The notes under the pieces: generated by a model
What the model was told of the DNA's origin: nothing
Databases searched by the model: none
Seen by the model: only the letters and a program-made list of their open reading frames with translations
Source: Amphirosellinia nigrospora
Lineage: Eukaryota > Ascomycota > Sordariomycetes > Xylariales > Xylariaceae
NCBI GenBank assembly: GCA_004123355.1
Contig: SCHM01000003.1
Location: 620,001 to 684,000 of the forward strand
Direction: 5' to 3'
DNA: 64,000 nucleotides
Made by a program: the position numbers and the translations under genes
Part shown: positions 10,342 through 22,614 of the stretch, piece by piece
Layout: every line of letters begins with the position of its first letter
Position numbering within the stretch: the stretch's first letter is position 1

Positions 10342-12504
10342 TTAGTTTAGCTTCTCGAGTAATAACTTTGAACCCATATTGCCAATAGGCCTCTCCTTTG
10401 GGCCAGTTTTCTTGCCCTTCTTTGTAGCCTTCTCAGCTTCGCCATTCGTCTTAATGGCCTCGCGCGCGGCCTCCTGTTCCGGTGTTTCCTCGGTTGCCGC
10501 CTTCTCAAGCTGTTTCTTGTGCTTCTTCAACGTCTTGCGTAATTCCCCCTCATGGGAGAAGTCATCTGCTTCGAGGAGGTTAAGCACTACAAAAGAACTA
10601 GGCCCTGTAGCCCAAGACATAATATGCTCCTTGATGACTGGTATAGAACGTCGGCAAAACGAAGCGGCGGGTCACACGGTATAACTTTGCGAGATGCTTT
10701 GTCAAAGCGACCCCGGATATAAGAGTCTTGAACATGCGTCCACTGTGTGGAAATTTGGAGATATGAGGGGGCGAAGGTAGATCGGTTATAACCTCACTTT
10801 GCTCGTCACCCTTCTCAGGTTCTGCATCTGGATCACCTCCAGCAGTGGATGCCACGGCTTTCAATGCCTCGGACTTGTCTCCGGTACAGGAGAGAAGGGC
10901 TTCTGTTACTAACTGACACCCAAACGAGGTAGCCACTAAGTCTTCTACCGACGAAGCTATAGCAGCTAGCAACGGTGGTGATAATGCTGCGATTAACTCT
11001 TTCCGTCGGATCTCCGGGTCTTCTTGCTGGTTGTTTTCCGGATTTCCCAGATTTCCTCTAGTAGTTGGAGGTCGCCTACACGGCTTCCATCGAAAAGCAC
11101 TTTGCTCGCACCTTCAAGAAGATACCGTATGGTTAGCCTACCATTGGGGTCGTTGGCGAGAGTAACAATGTTTGCAGCATCATTTTGTTCCGACTTCCCA
11201 AGTAACTCGTTGATGATAGATTTTGATGTTAAAACGGTGTCGTCGATTGTGTCGTAAGCAGCAAATATAATGAGATGGCCATTGATGTCAGTTGACATGA
11301 GTTGAAATGTGTCCTTGTACGTTTTTAAGATCTGTTTTCGATCCTTAGCCGTGCCGTGGGCTAGAAGCAGGCATACGAGACGAGCCCCATATTTAGTGAA
11401 GCCCATATTTTTGAGAAGATCACCGTTCTCATCTTCCTTAATCATTTCCACAAATTCTTTAGCTTCCTCGGAGCCCGCCCTCACATTAGTATAGTATTGG
11501 TACATGGCGTCATGGAGCATAGTGAAACCAGTCATCTTTTTCTGTATCAGCTGGTTGATCAATTCCAGTAGGTATCTCATAATGGGAGCTCGTTTCCCTG
11601 GTTCCTTCTCCAAGATGACCGAGAGTTCGGCTGTCGGCGCATCCTCTCCTTCTCCAGTCCCACGGAAGAGGAAGGTATCTGGCCCATACCATTCCCGGAG
11701 CAGGATGGCTTTTTGTTCTTTGGATGCAACTCCTCGATAGATATCGTCGAGAATCCACGAAGCTTCAGGATGGTTGATCATTTTTCGCACCCGGCCATAG
11801 AACTCGGGGACGATAAGATCTCTGACCTCGTTGTCGCCTTCGACAATAAGCTTGCCTATCAAAACTTGGCGTATCTGCTTTCGGCTAGCAGAGCATAGGT
11901 CCCCTGGAGTTCCTTTGCGATCATCTTCCGCCTCTCTGGCGTGGAATATTTGATGGCTGTCTGAACAACGCGGACGGCGTCGTGCTTGAGCACAAAATCC
12001 TTCATGCGCCCAGTCGTAATGGCAAAGAGCTCTTCCACGAGCTTGTCTCTCTCTTCTTTGGGCACATGGGACTTCCGGCGCAATCTCTCCCATAGCTTCT
12101 TGGCCCTGGTCAGTTCGTCGGCCAAAGGCTTGTTCGCCTTGCGGTCTTGGGAAAGTTGTTTCTGCTTCTGGTGGGATTCCCTCGAGGTTTGGCCTGGGTA
12201 AGGTTAGTGAAGGTCGACAGCAAGCCCCCAACAAGCGAACTCACCTCTTTCGAAGGCCTTTTCGTCTTTATCTTTGGATTGAATACCCTTTGCCGTTCCT
12301 TTGCATCTTATTTCCGTTTAGAGATGCGCCGCCCTCATCATCACGGTCGGAGAGATCGCCGAAATCGTCATCATCACTTATACTGTCGGCTTTGTCTGCG
12401 GGAGGCGGCGGAGGGCGCTTCTCGTATTTCGGCTTCTTGGTATTCGAGTCTTTGCTGCGACTGGGGAGCTTTCTTTTCGTTCCCACATCGCTTTTCGGCG
12501 CCAT
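10342..12504 (-). CDS. PUF6: Pumilio-family ribosome biogenesis protein Puf6
   Basis: Puf6 is a nucleolar Puf-like RNA-binding protein needed for 60S assembly. Exon 1 (12245-12504) gives a basic and acidic N-terminus (MAPKSDVGTKRKLPSRSKDS); an intron (12194-12244) follows. The main part shows RAKKLWERLRRKSHVPKEER, then repeated Puf helices (DFVLKHDAVRVVQTAIKYST, SRYAKFLIGKL, GARLVCLLLAHGT, DINGHLIIFAAYD) and a CPL-type C-terminal region (DLVATSFGCQLVTEALL, then ATGPSSFVVLNLLEADDF), ending GSKLLLEKLN. At least four apparent single-base deletions break the frame: A-run 11861-11864, about 11020, C-run 10711-10714 and 10640-10641. There is also a shift near 12296. Each correction restores a family segment. 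The gene is otherwise full length. Confidence 0.9.
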
Positions 12505-12826
12505 ATTTGCTAGGTGTGCTGAATTGATAAGACTGCGAACACTCGAATGCTATCCGGACTCTTTGCGCTCAAAGTCAATGGCAGTAGACTAAAGCTGGAA
12601 ATTTCCCATGCAGGCCGGCAGAATAAAAAATAATGGGCTCTGATTTTAGGCGGTGAGGCCCCTGTAAGGCGCTATTAGACTGCTACCCCACTATCGATAG
12701 TGCTGATAAGCGCTACACGGTATTCGAGGCCCCGCGTCACCTTCGATTATTACCTGTAGGTACTATCTTCGTACCTGTAACTCGAGCTTTAGGTCAGATA
12801 TCCTGAGGCATCGCAATCTCGCTACG

Positions 12827-13591
12827 ATGGGCAGAGAAGAACAGATAGAAGAACGCGAGGTTCTTGATTCTATATTCCCCGAAGAGATAACAGGTCCGTC
12901 TATCCGTCCATCCTTACACGACGAGATACCCCGCCATGTGTGCGCTGTATTGATTGACCTTTGCGAAACAGACATATCAGATACAGAATACCGCATCGCC
13001 GTGAAGCTCAACCCGCCCGACGACGACAATGACGAGGAGGATACCGAACCACCCACACTCATATTACACGTGCGCTATCCGATGCGTATCCCGACGAGGC
13101 ACCCATGTTAGACTCTCACCTCTCCGAATGCGCCGCTCCATCCCCGATTCTCGGTAGCAGCCGATAAGGAACAGCTCCTCAAGGGCCTCGAAGACACCAT
13201 CCAGGAGAATCTAGGAATGGCCATGGTTTTTACGCTTGTGGCCACGCTGACGGAGCTTGCTGAGCAACTGATGACGGACCGCAAGGAGGCGGCCGAGCGC
13301 GTGAGGGAGGAAGCCCTACTGGCAGCCGAGCGCGAGGAAAATAAGAAGTTCCATGGTACCCCCGTCACACCTGAGACTTTTATTAAGTGGCGCGATGATT
13401 TCATGCGCGAGATGGAGGAGCAGCGGCAGCGGGACGAGGAGGAACGGCTCGCCGAGCTCAAAAAGGCCAAGATCAAAGAAGCCCCAGGCTCACGGGCAAA
13501 CAACTATGGAGCGCGGTCTCGTCGGAAAGGCGACGACGACGAAGAGGAGTTGCCTACGGAGCAAGTTGAGAGGCTTAAGGTCACGGCATAG
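12827..13591 (+). CDS. GIR2: RWD-domain protein Gir2 (DRG/Gcn1-binding)
   Basis: Gir2 binds the GTPase Rbg2 and Gcn1 and affects Gcn2 signalling. The protein starts MGREEQIEEREVLDSIFPEE, the first helix of an RWD domain. A 78-bp intron (12894-12971) has no stop and a length divisible by three, so it would be missed by a simple reading; removing it restores EEIT-DISDTEYRI. The RWD strands continue (PPTLILHVRYP). Near 13079-13111 the frame is lost: one base appears missing in CC at 13079-13080 and the frame returns after about 13115 (NAPLHPRFSVAADKEQLL). The C-terminal half is a charged helix (ERVREEALLAAEREENKKFH) with TFIKWRDDFM, typical of Gir2, ending ERLKVTA. Confidence 0.88.
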
Positions 13592-13880
13592 GGACGGCAC
13601 ATGGGAACGGAGATTGCTTCACTGTGAAGACATCTGTTATAAGAGATCCCTGACAATTTATTGGCATCATGCACGGAGTTCTGGCGCATTAGAGATACTA
13701 AAAGGACCATCATATCGTACGAGAGCTTTAAGACGTATATCTATACCCGTCCCTACCGTGGAAAGAACTACCTATTTTAGACTCCAGACTCCAATGTTCC
13801 GCCAGCATGGTCAAAGCCCAGGTATTTTGTGGTATCTCCTTATCGTATTCTTCAATCGTGATGGTACTGGCCAGGATGTC

Positions 13881-15066
13881 CTATTCCTGCATCTCTTCAT
13901 CACTTTCTTCATCCTCCCAGATTGGTCGTCGTCGTCGTCGTCGTCATCATCATCGTCCTCTTTCCCGGCTGGTGCCTCCCGAGTGCCTTCGCAATCGCAG
14001 CCAGGAGCTCTCTGGCGTGTTCACCTAACCTCTCGTCTTCATATGCTTGTAGTTTGTAGAGGTGAAGGCATTGGTTTAGCCAAACTCGGCTAGATATCCA
14101 CGACGTCCTATAGTCGTCTTCGGCTTTGTTGTCTTTTTGCTTCTCGCCCATGACGTAGAGACTCCAGCCACCCAAGTACCACACCTCTACGCTCTGGTCG
14201 TCCTCGCCAACGAGTCTTTCGAGTACCTCGATTGCCTCTTGTTTCCATTTCAACCTCCATCAGTAATCTGGAAAGGCCGACTCGGCTAGGGAAGTCGGGC
14301 ACGGACGGGTCTTCCGGCGGCAAGTCTTTCCAAGCTCGAGACTCCGGTTTAGTGCGGCTTTTGCGTCGTCGAACCTGGATTGTGAAATGCGGACGTTGGC
14401 TAATGTCTGCCACGTCTCGGCAAAGTCGGGCGCGACCATAGTAGCTTCGGTAGTGAGGGTCTCGCAGCGCTTCTCGGCGTCCTCTTCCCACGATAGATCG
14501 GTCATGTAAACTTCAGCGACGGAGCACAGCGTCATAGCCAGTTTCTTCCGCAGCTCCTCTAGTAGCATGGTCTGTTCGTCGCTCTGCTTGCCCTTCCCCT
14601 TTGCGCCCTCGAGAACCTGTATCTGCGCCTTCAGTGCTGCGGCGCCCTTCTCGAACCACCCCACGCTATCCTTGCCACCCTCTTCGCTCAGCTGCGCCAG
14701 AGATAGGAACTTCTCAGGACCGCCGCCCAACTTCTCATCTTTGGCCCCATCTTCATCGATGGCGACAGCGCGCAGGAGGTAGGCTCGTGCCGTGTCGAAG
14801 TCGCCGAGCTCGAGGCTGATCTGTCCGAGGAAATTCAATGCGCAGAGGGCATCGTCGCTGCCGGGGGACGATCCCTCAAGGGCCTTCTCGGCGAGGATGG
14901 CGGCGTCCTGCACATTGCCCTCTTGTAGCTGGAACTCGGCGGCCTTGACGAGGACCTGCGGGGACACGGGCTTGTTGTTGGAGCTGCCTCCGGCGGCCGC
15001 AGCGGCGCGCGAAATAGCGCCTTTACCCGACCTCTTTGATTTCCTGTCTGGGCGCCGCGGTGCCAT
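13881..15066 (-). CDS. ACL4: TPR protein Acl4, Rpl4 assembly chaperone
   Basis: Acl4 is a tetratricopeptide protein that captures nascent ribosomal protein L4. The start MAPRRPDRKSKRSGKGAISR is followed by TPR helices (AEFQLQEGNVQDAAILAEKA, ALCALNFLGQISLELGDFD, FAETWQTLANVRISQSRFD, VEVWYLGGWSLYVMGEKQK) and a strongly acidic end made from GAC/GAT repeats (about 13925-13955), closing WEDEESDEEMQE before the stop at 13881-13883. Frame changes near 14325-14335, 14240 and in the acidic tract separate the pieces. Each is compatible with one or two lost or gained bases. The + strand frames over the same bases are shadows. Confidence 0.85.
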
Positions 15067-16388
15067 AGCAAAAAAACTTTGTCGTAGACCAGACGCCAGG
15101 AATTGATATATGTTATCGGAGCCGACAAGTCAACAATGCTCCTTAGGGTGGGCTTTGCTATGCGGAAAAATTATTATCGATAAGATGTGGGGTCAGCAGG
15201 ATCGTGGGGGACATAGAGTGACGAAATAGCTACCTCTATGTAAGTACGAGGACATCTATTATCTCGTGTTAAAGAAAAAAATTGTTTCATATTAGTCCTT
15301 TCGAAATTCTGCGCTTCCAAGGTGCGATTATTTTCATACATCGATTGACTGGCCAGTTTACTGTAGGCTCGGGAGAGCTACCTGTAGTCACTTACAGAAG
15401 TGGACGTCGATCAAGGTGCTCTCAACAAATCAATAATGATTGATGAGCAGATTGTATGTTTTCTCTTTAGTGTGGAGTTGTTCATAGGACCGCGAGCAAT
15501 CTAGGAGATTCAAGACTTCTAGTTACAACAACAGGACGATAATTACAGTTGTTAGAGGACATCGTGGCGATGAAAGAGACTGTTGGGTGTTTGGGGCTTC
15601 TCGTAGTGACGTTAGCTAAAAATGACACACTTATCTCAGTTATTTTCAGATAGAATGGATTGATGGCTATGAAGATCATGGGAAGATGTTCTACATATTG
15701 CTCAAGTTCATTATTAATAAGACTTTGTATACACGACATCAAACAAGTTCCAATACAAGTTTCTAAAATCTGAGGATGAGAATTACAGCTGCATTATCGA
15801 GGCTGGAGGAAATAAGTTACCTGTTGTACAGATCAATTTATTTTGGCTTGAAAACTAAAATTAAAAGCTCAGTACAAAGTAGCAGTAGCGTGGAAATTCA
15901 GTTGTCGTGTAGCTCAAAAACCACGACTAGTATCATAGATTTTCAAGATAAAATTATAACAGTCAATGGAAGTAAGGGTAATGAAAAGGTACATAAAACG
16001 TTAAATATAGGTTTGTATAGCTGACATATTCAGTATTCACTATATGCCCTTAAGTATTGAAATTAAATATTGATAGAAAACCAGTACATTATCCTTTACA
16101 AGACAATAAAAAAAGGATTAGATGTCGTGAAAATGTTCTACCGACTATTATAGGCTTCCTTTGCGCACTTTGAAATTCTGGCGCTTCTGTCTACCACCCC
16201 ACGTTGTAAAGGTGGCAAATGCAGTTAGGCTAAAGCGACCTGAATAAAGACCTGAATTAGACCAGATAGTTTATTTTGTTTATTCAACTTCTTTAAAGCT
16301 CCTATCCAACGACTAACTATCCGGTGTTTCGAGCATGAAATTCTAATCCAGTACAAATAATCGCAACTAAATAGATAACCATTCCGCG
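15067..16388. other. AT-rich intergenic stretch, no gene seen
   Basis: This is a divergent promoter region between Acl4 (-) and the metallo-beta-lactamase-like gene (+). From about 15270 to 16130 it is clearly richer in A and T than the neighbours, with only short chance frames. No transposon motif was recognised. Confidence 0.45.
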
Positions 16389-17522
16389 ATGGAGACGTCA
16401 TCCACATCACCCCCACAACCCGCGGCTTCAATCCCGTCATCAGCAACAACACTGCACATCAGCGACAGGGCAGCGCTGGCCACAGCCTGGCGCAGTCCTC
16501 ACCCAATCCTTACACATCTCAACGCAGACACAACGTGGCTCCTGCACCTCCCATATCCGGAGGGGAGGCACGACCCCCAGGAGGAGCCGCTTCAACGTGC
16601 TGCTAGACCCCTGGCTGCAGGGCCCGCAGTCCGACGGCGGGCGTTGGTTCTCGATACAGTGGCACGTAGTGGCGCCGAGCGTGCAGACGATCGAGGAGCT
16701 AAATAGACTGCTAGGCGAGCTCGAGGAGGGAGCCGCACCGTCCCAGGATGGAGTTGGAGCTGGAGTTGGAGTTGAGATGGGGCCAGCCGTGGAGCAAAGA
16801 GCCGAGGGACACTCGTACGTCGATGTCGTGGCCATCTCGCACGAATTCACAGACCACTGCCACCAGGCGACGCTGCACGAGCTCCCGCGTTCGACGCCAG
16901 TTTTCGCGCCTCAAAAAGCTGCGAGGTTGATCCGGTCGTGGAAGCACTTTGACACCGTGATCGAGACACCTGCCTTCTTAGCCTCGGGCACCAAAGCCTG
17001 GCGTGAGGCTCTAAGTTGTGCTCCACTGCCATCTTGGGTCGGGCTGGGACGTGTCGTCACTCCGGGGAATGCACTGTACTATCACTCCGCTATTATAATA
17101 GCGTGGGCTGGTTCTACATCTGGAGACTCGGCTAGCGGCGGTGATGCGATCATATACTCGCCGCACGGAATTGAGCCCGGCGCTCTTTCGGGAATACAAA
17201 ACACGGGCCTCAGAACGCTTGCTCTCCTGCATGGCCTGGATGATATCCGTCTTTGGATGACGAAGCAGTTGAATTTGGGCGCCGTGAATGGTGTTGCTGC
17301 CGCGCGGGAGTGCGGAGCGAAGTACTGGGTTGCGACGCATGATGAGCTGAAAAAGGTGGTGGCTTTGTCTCGTTGATGCTTCGACGGACGACATGGTCGG
17401 TCGCCGACGCCGTCAAGATAGAAGGGCAGAAGGAGATCGCTAAGAAGGCAGAGGAAAATGGGGATATGAACGGTTATGAGTTCGTGGCGCTGGGATCTGG
17501 TGATGGTTTGGTGTTGGCATGA
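16389..17522 (+). CDS. Metallo-beta-lactamase-fold-like protein of fungi
   Basis: The N-terminus has ILTHLNADTTWLLHLPYP. After a frame change near 16562-16565 it continues FNVLLDPWLQGPQSD and then VDVVAISHEFTDHCHQATLH. The HxxxDHxH pattern resembles the metal-binding motif of metallo-beta-lactamase-fold hydrolases, with the first histidine of the usual HxHxDH displaced. Later parts include LIRSWKHFDTVIETPAF and a final segment VADAVKIEGQKEIAKKAEEN. The first stop (17374-17376) is reached only because an A seems missing from the A-run 17350-17354; with it, KKGGGFVSL leads into the last 48 residues ending LGSGDGLVLA at 17522. The substrate is unknown. No signal peptide is seen, so it is probably cytosolic. 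Confidence 0.75.
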
Positions 17523-18163
17523 TGAATAATTTTATTCATCATAGGGCGATTTAGTGCGTCTAGGCTTCACGAGGGAGACGATATATACACGAGACACGAA
17601 CTAATCTGTAATGAAAACGAACAGGATTAAAGTAAAGCAAAATTTGCTATATAATTCCATAGGATTAAGGACCAAGATACCGTCTTATTCGTTAATTTCC
17701 TAGTCCAATTCGGTTTTTTTGGTGACTCTCACCGACGATGATAACTGCGTAAATCGAACTTCTTAGGGAAGCCGAATCCGATGATTTTCAACTGGCAATA
17801 CATTAGAACTATGATCTCGACGGCCTTGATCTAGAGCGGTGTTATGTGGAACAGCATCTCTCCTTGTTCGTCGTCTCAATTAGTAAGCGTGCTCACTCAA
17901 TTTAATCACGGCCAAGGCTGCGTAAGGCACTCAAGTCTATTCGAGACTCGGCAAAATCAAAAGTAGTAACAAGACGAACAGACAAACGCGATAAACAGAC
18001 CTAGTGTCTTTTAGAGTTGCGTACGCAACCGTGGACAAAGTTTATATAATAACTTAAAAGGGGGCTTACAGATAGTTACTACGAACCTTAAAGAAGTGAT
18101 TCATACAAATGGGCTTCTACTTCCTTTTGCTTTTCTATCTATGCCTATATATTCTCTCCAAAC

Positions 18164-18546
18164 ATGATGGCTCGTGAAGAGATGACCGCCTTTCCCATGG
18201 CCGATCCGGCCTTGACCCAGGAGATTTTGAACCTCGTCCATCAGGCCGCCCTACATAACCAATTAAAGAAAGGAGCCAATGAATGCAACAAAACTCTCCA
18301 TCGTGGTACCTCGGAGATGATTATTATCGCCGCCGACACCAAGCCTTTATGTATCGTCTCCTACTTCTCGCTGTTCTGCGAAGAGAAGAACGTCCCATGC
18401 ATCTACGTTCCTTCTAAGGTGGCTCTAGGGCGCGCAAGTAATATCCAATCACCGGCCATTGCCGTTTCTATCATTTCGAACGAAGCCGGCGAGCTCCAAG
18501 ATCAGATTCGCGCTATGAAGAGAAAATCGAACGTCTCATGGTGTAA
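18164..18546 (+). CDS. Snu13-like L7Ae-family snoRNP/spliceosome protein, intronless and diverged
   Basis: Snu13 (15.5K) binds the kink-turn of U4 snRNA and box C/D snoRNAs. The frame reads MADPALTQEILNLVHQAALH, then QLKKGANECNKTLHRG, SEMIIIAADTKPL, EEKNVPCIYVPSKVALGR and SIISNEAGELQDQIRAMK. The RNA-contact block GANExxKTLxRGxSE is kept, while the segment after GR (ASNIQSPAIAV) differs from the usual ACGVSRAVIAA form. As read, the frame runs past the normal end; one more A in the A-run 18533-18536 gives the family ending KIERLMV and a stop at 18544-18546. No intron interrupts it, although Snu13 genes of filamentous fungi normally have introns. It may be a retrocopy or a second paralogue rather than the main gene. 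The start could be either of two adjacent ATGs. Confidence 0.8.
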
Positions 18547-19306
18547 GAGGCCTCCGAAATGCCATCTAGCAATCAATGTTGTGTACGTTCAGAACTTTCT
18601 TGGTGTTCAAAAGTTCAGGCTTGGAGGTTCAAATTAAGCCTAAGCCTTAACACCACCGTGGCCGTTGGGACCCATCATCTCAATGAACTATGGCATGGCC
18701 TATAAATAGTTAAAGCCGACTAAAGCGCTACTTGATTTGAATTTGGACAGGAGGAGCCTTAACGTTAGTCATATTTAGTATGATGCGAGTCCTATGCTAA
18801 TATAACAGTGTTAGATAAGGAATGGGGTAGCCACTCCCTCAAACTCGACGAGAACTGCGTCGTTGATGCGAGGAGGCATGGACTGTGTGACGGGGCAGAT
18901 CGTTACCCTTGCTACTCACTGCACGCCTTTTATCTATTCTTAGTTTAATCAAGGTTGATGAACTCTCATTGACGCTCAAGTTAGACCTACCTAGTAGTGA
19001 GGATTACTTTAGACCTCGCTCTCACATGCGCCACCCAAAACCTGGAATATGGACATAGCTGAATGCAGCCCTTCACGTCCCTCACGCATCCTTCAATGCA
19101 CAAAAGATATGCACGCCATCCCTTCGTTCATTTATCCTCATTAATACCAATCTAACCTACAGATCCGCCCATGCCAGTCTAAAAACAAACCCAAACCCCA
19201 CCCCGGCCCATCCCATCCCATAACCGATCCTCATAGCGCGTGAACAGATAGCTCGTTGGAACCTTTTCATCCGCCTAGTTCAGACGCTTCTGTCTTGTAT
19301 TCTATA
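18547..19306. other. Intergenic between convergent genes, no gene seen
   Basis: The stretch separates the 3' ends of the Snu13-like gene (+) and Bir1 (-). It contains a CCTACCTAG motif near 18986 and no coding features. Confidence 0.5.
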
Positions 19307-21635
19307 TTACTCCACAACAATACCCTCAAGCGCCTGCATGGCCCTCGTGCCCTCGCGCTCAAAAGCGTTGACAATAGCCTCGCACTCGTGCTTCAGTTGT
19401 TTCTCAGCCTGTTCCGCATTATGGTAGATCCATTCTTCGACTGTCATCTGTTTCTCCGGGCTCGAAAGCTCCATACTATTCTTCATGAACTGGCCAGTGG
19501 ACAGAGAATTTTCCTTATCCAAGTCATCAAAGATCAGCTCAACGTCTACAGCAGTCCAGGCCTGGGTGCTTTCAAGTCCGGCAATAACATTGCGTTTAGA
19601 GGGCGACGACCGCACGGGGTTGCGGTGACGGGCTCCAGAGCGACTCGGGTGCTCTTTGCTGCAGTAGAGGGCTTGGATGACGGAGGTTGGTTCTCGGCGT
19701 CGGAAGACTGAGGTGATTGGGATGGTGACACAGCGGCTTGTCTGGCTACTGGGGCCGGCGAGACCGTAGCTTTTGGTGTCGTTGGTGGCTCTATATCCTC
19801 CGACTCGGGAGGCGGGGCGGTAAAGATTTATCTTGTGAAGGAGGTAATATCGTAGTGACTTTAGAAACTTTCTGAGGAACAGCAGGGGCACGCTCAGGCT
19901 CGGGTTCGGGCTCGGCCGTGTCGACCTCCTCAATATCGGCTTCGGGTTCAGGGTTTGGCTGGGCGGGAGGCTCCTGTTGTGCCTCTGCTTGGGCCAATAG
20001 TGATTTCTTGCTGGGTCGGCCACGCTTCCTTGGTGCGGTGGTAGAAGATAGGCTAGTCCGAACAATTGTGCCATTACTCAGTATGCTCGTATTGTGGTCT
20101 TCTGCTGCTAGCTCATCCATTTCTGGGTCGATTGTAGGTTCAGATTCTGGTGTCGGCTCTACGGGCACCTTCGTTTCGTCTTCGTGGTTTGCTTAGATGC
20201 CTTACGCGTCCCAGCCTGGCGGCCTTTCTTAGCAATATGAAGAGTCTGTTCTGGTTCGGCATCCATTTCAGCTTCCAATATTCTAAGCTCAGCATCTACG
20301 GTGGCATCATCCACCTCTGGAGGCATGGGATCCAACATAGCGTGATCCGTCATTGGCTTTTCTGCCTTAGTAGCGCCTACTTTTCCCCGTGTCGCTCTCT
20401 TTTCGGAGGGGGGCTTCTGTTGTTGTGAGTACCGAGTCATCAATGGTAGCACTCGTACGCTTCCGACCCCGAGCGGGCTTCGGGGCAACCTCTTCGGCCT
20501 CCACCTGGTGAAGCTGCTCCTGGTATTCTGGCCGCACATCCTCTGGGGGTCTTCTAGTACCTCAACAACCTCTTCTTTTTTAGCCCTGGACTTCTTTGCT
20601 TTTGAAGTAGTGGCTTTCTTAGCCTCGGGCGCTTGGTGCCACCTTGTGTCATAACGGATGTTGTGGTTAGAACGCTATCATCGTGATCTGCGGGATGGTC
20701 GAGTAGTGAAGTGGCGTCTGAAGCGGCGGTTGCAACCGACTGTGTGGAAAGGCGTTGTGCCTTGGAGGATCTGGCTGCTTTACTCCGACCCTTCTTCTTC
20801 GCCGGTGCTGCAGCTTTGTACTGATTAATCAAGATGAAAAAAGGGCACTCGGGAGATCGCCGATAATGCTCATCCCTACAGGGTCGTGTCAATACGGCGT
20901 CGTAGCAAAATGTATAGGATGGACCTGTGCACATTGGGATATGCTTACATGGGGTTGTCCTTGGGCTCCCACCCATCAAGAGCCAGCTGACAGTAGGTGC
21001 AAGTTGCCATATCATCCGAGTCCATGGTCGGTGTATACTTCCAGCCGGCATCTACGAGCTGTGACGCTTTAAGTCAGGGGTAGTCGACGATGAACAAGTG
21101 AAGGGAGGCGTACCTGCTTCGTCTTACACTTCCAACCTCTCTTGCCATCATGCGGCCACCTGTCACCAAAGGTCGCTTTACGCGCATCAATCATGGCGGA
21201 ACCGGCAGGGTCATCCAAGGCATAATCGCCCAGGCCCGTCTCAATGCCTGCGACGATGGCCCAGCCGCAGTGCGGCGACAACCGTAGGTGCTCTACAAAG
21301 GGATTATCGTCCTCTTCCCATCCCTCCATATTCTTGCAGCATAGGAAGCACACTGTATTGTCGGGACACTCGGGCGTCGGCGCGAAGTAGAACCCAGCGC
21401 GTGCGAACTACTCAGCAAGTTAGAGATTACCGGTTGTGTATGAACGAACGGGCAGGGCGAGGGCGGTCTTGTTGCGTACGACTTCTGGGTCTAATTGTCT
21501 ATGCGGCCATGATAACGACTTCGGGGCCTTTCCCTTCGCATTTGATCCGCGTCGCGCCGCTGGTTTGGCCGGATGGAAAGAAGCTACTCGACCATCATGT
21601 GTGTAGTACTGTTCCGGCATCTCGCTCGGCTCCAT
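19307..21635 (-). CDS. BIR1: Bir1/survivin homologue, chromosomal passenger complex subunit
   Basis: Bir1 targets the Aurora kinase complex to centromeres. Exon 1 (21483-21635) starts MEPSEMPEQYYTHDGRVASF and includes KAPKSLSWPHRQLDP. Exon 2 (21114-21407) holds the first BIR zinc site (CFLCCKNMEGWEEDDNPF, EHLRLSPHCGW). Exon 3 (20949-21058) and exon 4 (19307-20875) hold the second (TCTYCQLALDGW, DEHYRRSPECPFF). Both keep C-x2-C...H...C. Intron junctions are exact (RKQ/LVDAGW, NPM/DEHYRR). The long C-terminal half is Lys/Ser/Pro/Glu-rich, partly read in different frames (shifts near 20560, 20430, 20160 and 19800), and ends with the conserved tail EEWIYHNAEQAEKQLKHECE and MQALEGIVVE. Its partner borealin lies at 1-1107. 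Confidence 0.9.
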
Positions 21636-22614
21636 CGTGGCCAGGGTTGTGGCAGCAAACCCGTGTTTGGGTACGGATCAGGTTCGGTGTATAGTAAATA
21701 TGGTTTTGCATGTACGTCTAAGGGAGAAAGGAAGGACACTGAGTGTTATGGAATAAGTCAGAGCATAAATGCAGCGGCAATTGGAAGCAGCACATTGCAG
21801 ACCGTAAAAGTGTTCAGGTTGTGAAGATGAGCGATCCGTGGTGTTGATTGGCTCCATTTACGCGTGTTGTTTACTTTACGCCAGTGTGGGGGTTTTAGTT
21901 GCTCCCACATGTAGCTACCTATTAAATGACAAGAGGCGCATAGCCACAGCCATTGAGGAATGGTAGTCTTCGAGTGGCGCATATCAAATTAGGCTTAGCT
22001 CGCATGCTGCTTTTGCTCACCCTGGCCTCAGTCTTGGAAGTCCAAACCCAAGTAGCGATGGACAATTCTATGCAAACTCATATTTTAGATTTAGCTATAC
22101 AGCTTTCGCTGATTGTTCGACTTAGTAATTTATTATAGTAGATGGTACGTAAGCAGTCTCCATTGCAAACTTTCTTGCATACGTGGGCAAGGTTAAACAA
22201 GTTCATTCTGTCACTATATACATCACATCGCACCTAAAACTGGGCAGTGAAACAGATGGCTGCGCAATGGCAATGCAATATTAGCAAAGAGATCGAGAGT
22301 TAATTGATAAAGTCTAATCTTGCCCTTTCTGTAGCCATATATATAGCTGATGACTAGAGTCTACGCTTCGAAGTAAACCTTCACTTCTTCATCATATAAT
22401 TCCAGCAATCCACAAACGGCACCGCCCATTGCAACGTCGCGACAGCAAGTATTAACGTTCCACTACCTGGAAAGCGATAAGGATTCTGAATCAATAGTAT
22501 GGCCACTACTTGTCAGGGACCTCGTAGTATGGGGTAGGTCATCTATACTTGTTGTTGCGCGAAGGCCTCTAAATCTACCTTCGTAGGCGTAACTAACTTG
22601 GAAGCTATAGACAG
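21636..22614. other. Divergent intergenic region, no gene seen
   Basis: This is the shared upstream region of Bir1 (-) and the F-box gene (+). Only short chance frames are present. Confidence 0.45.
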
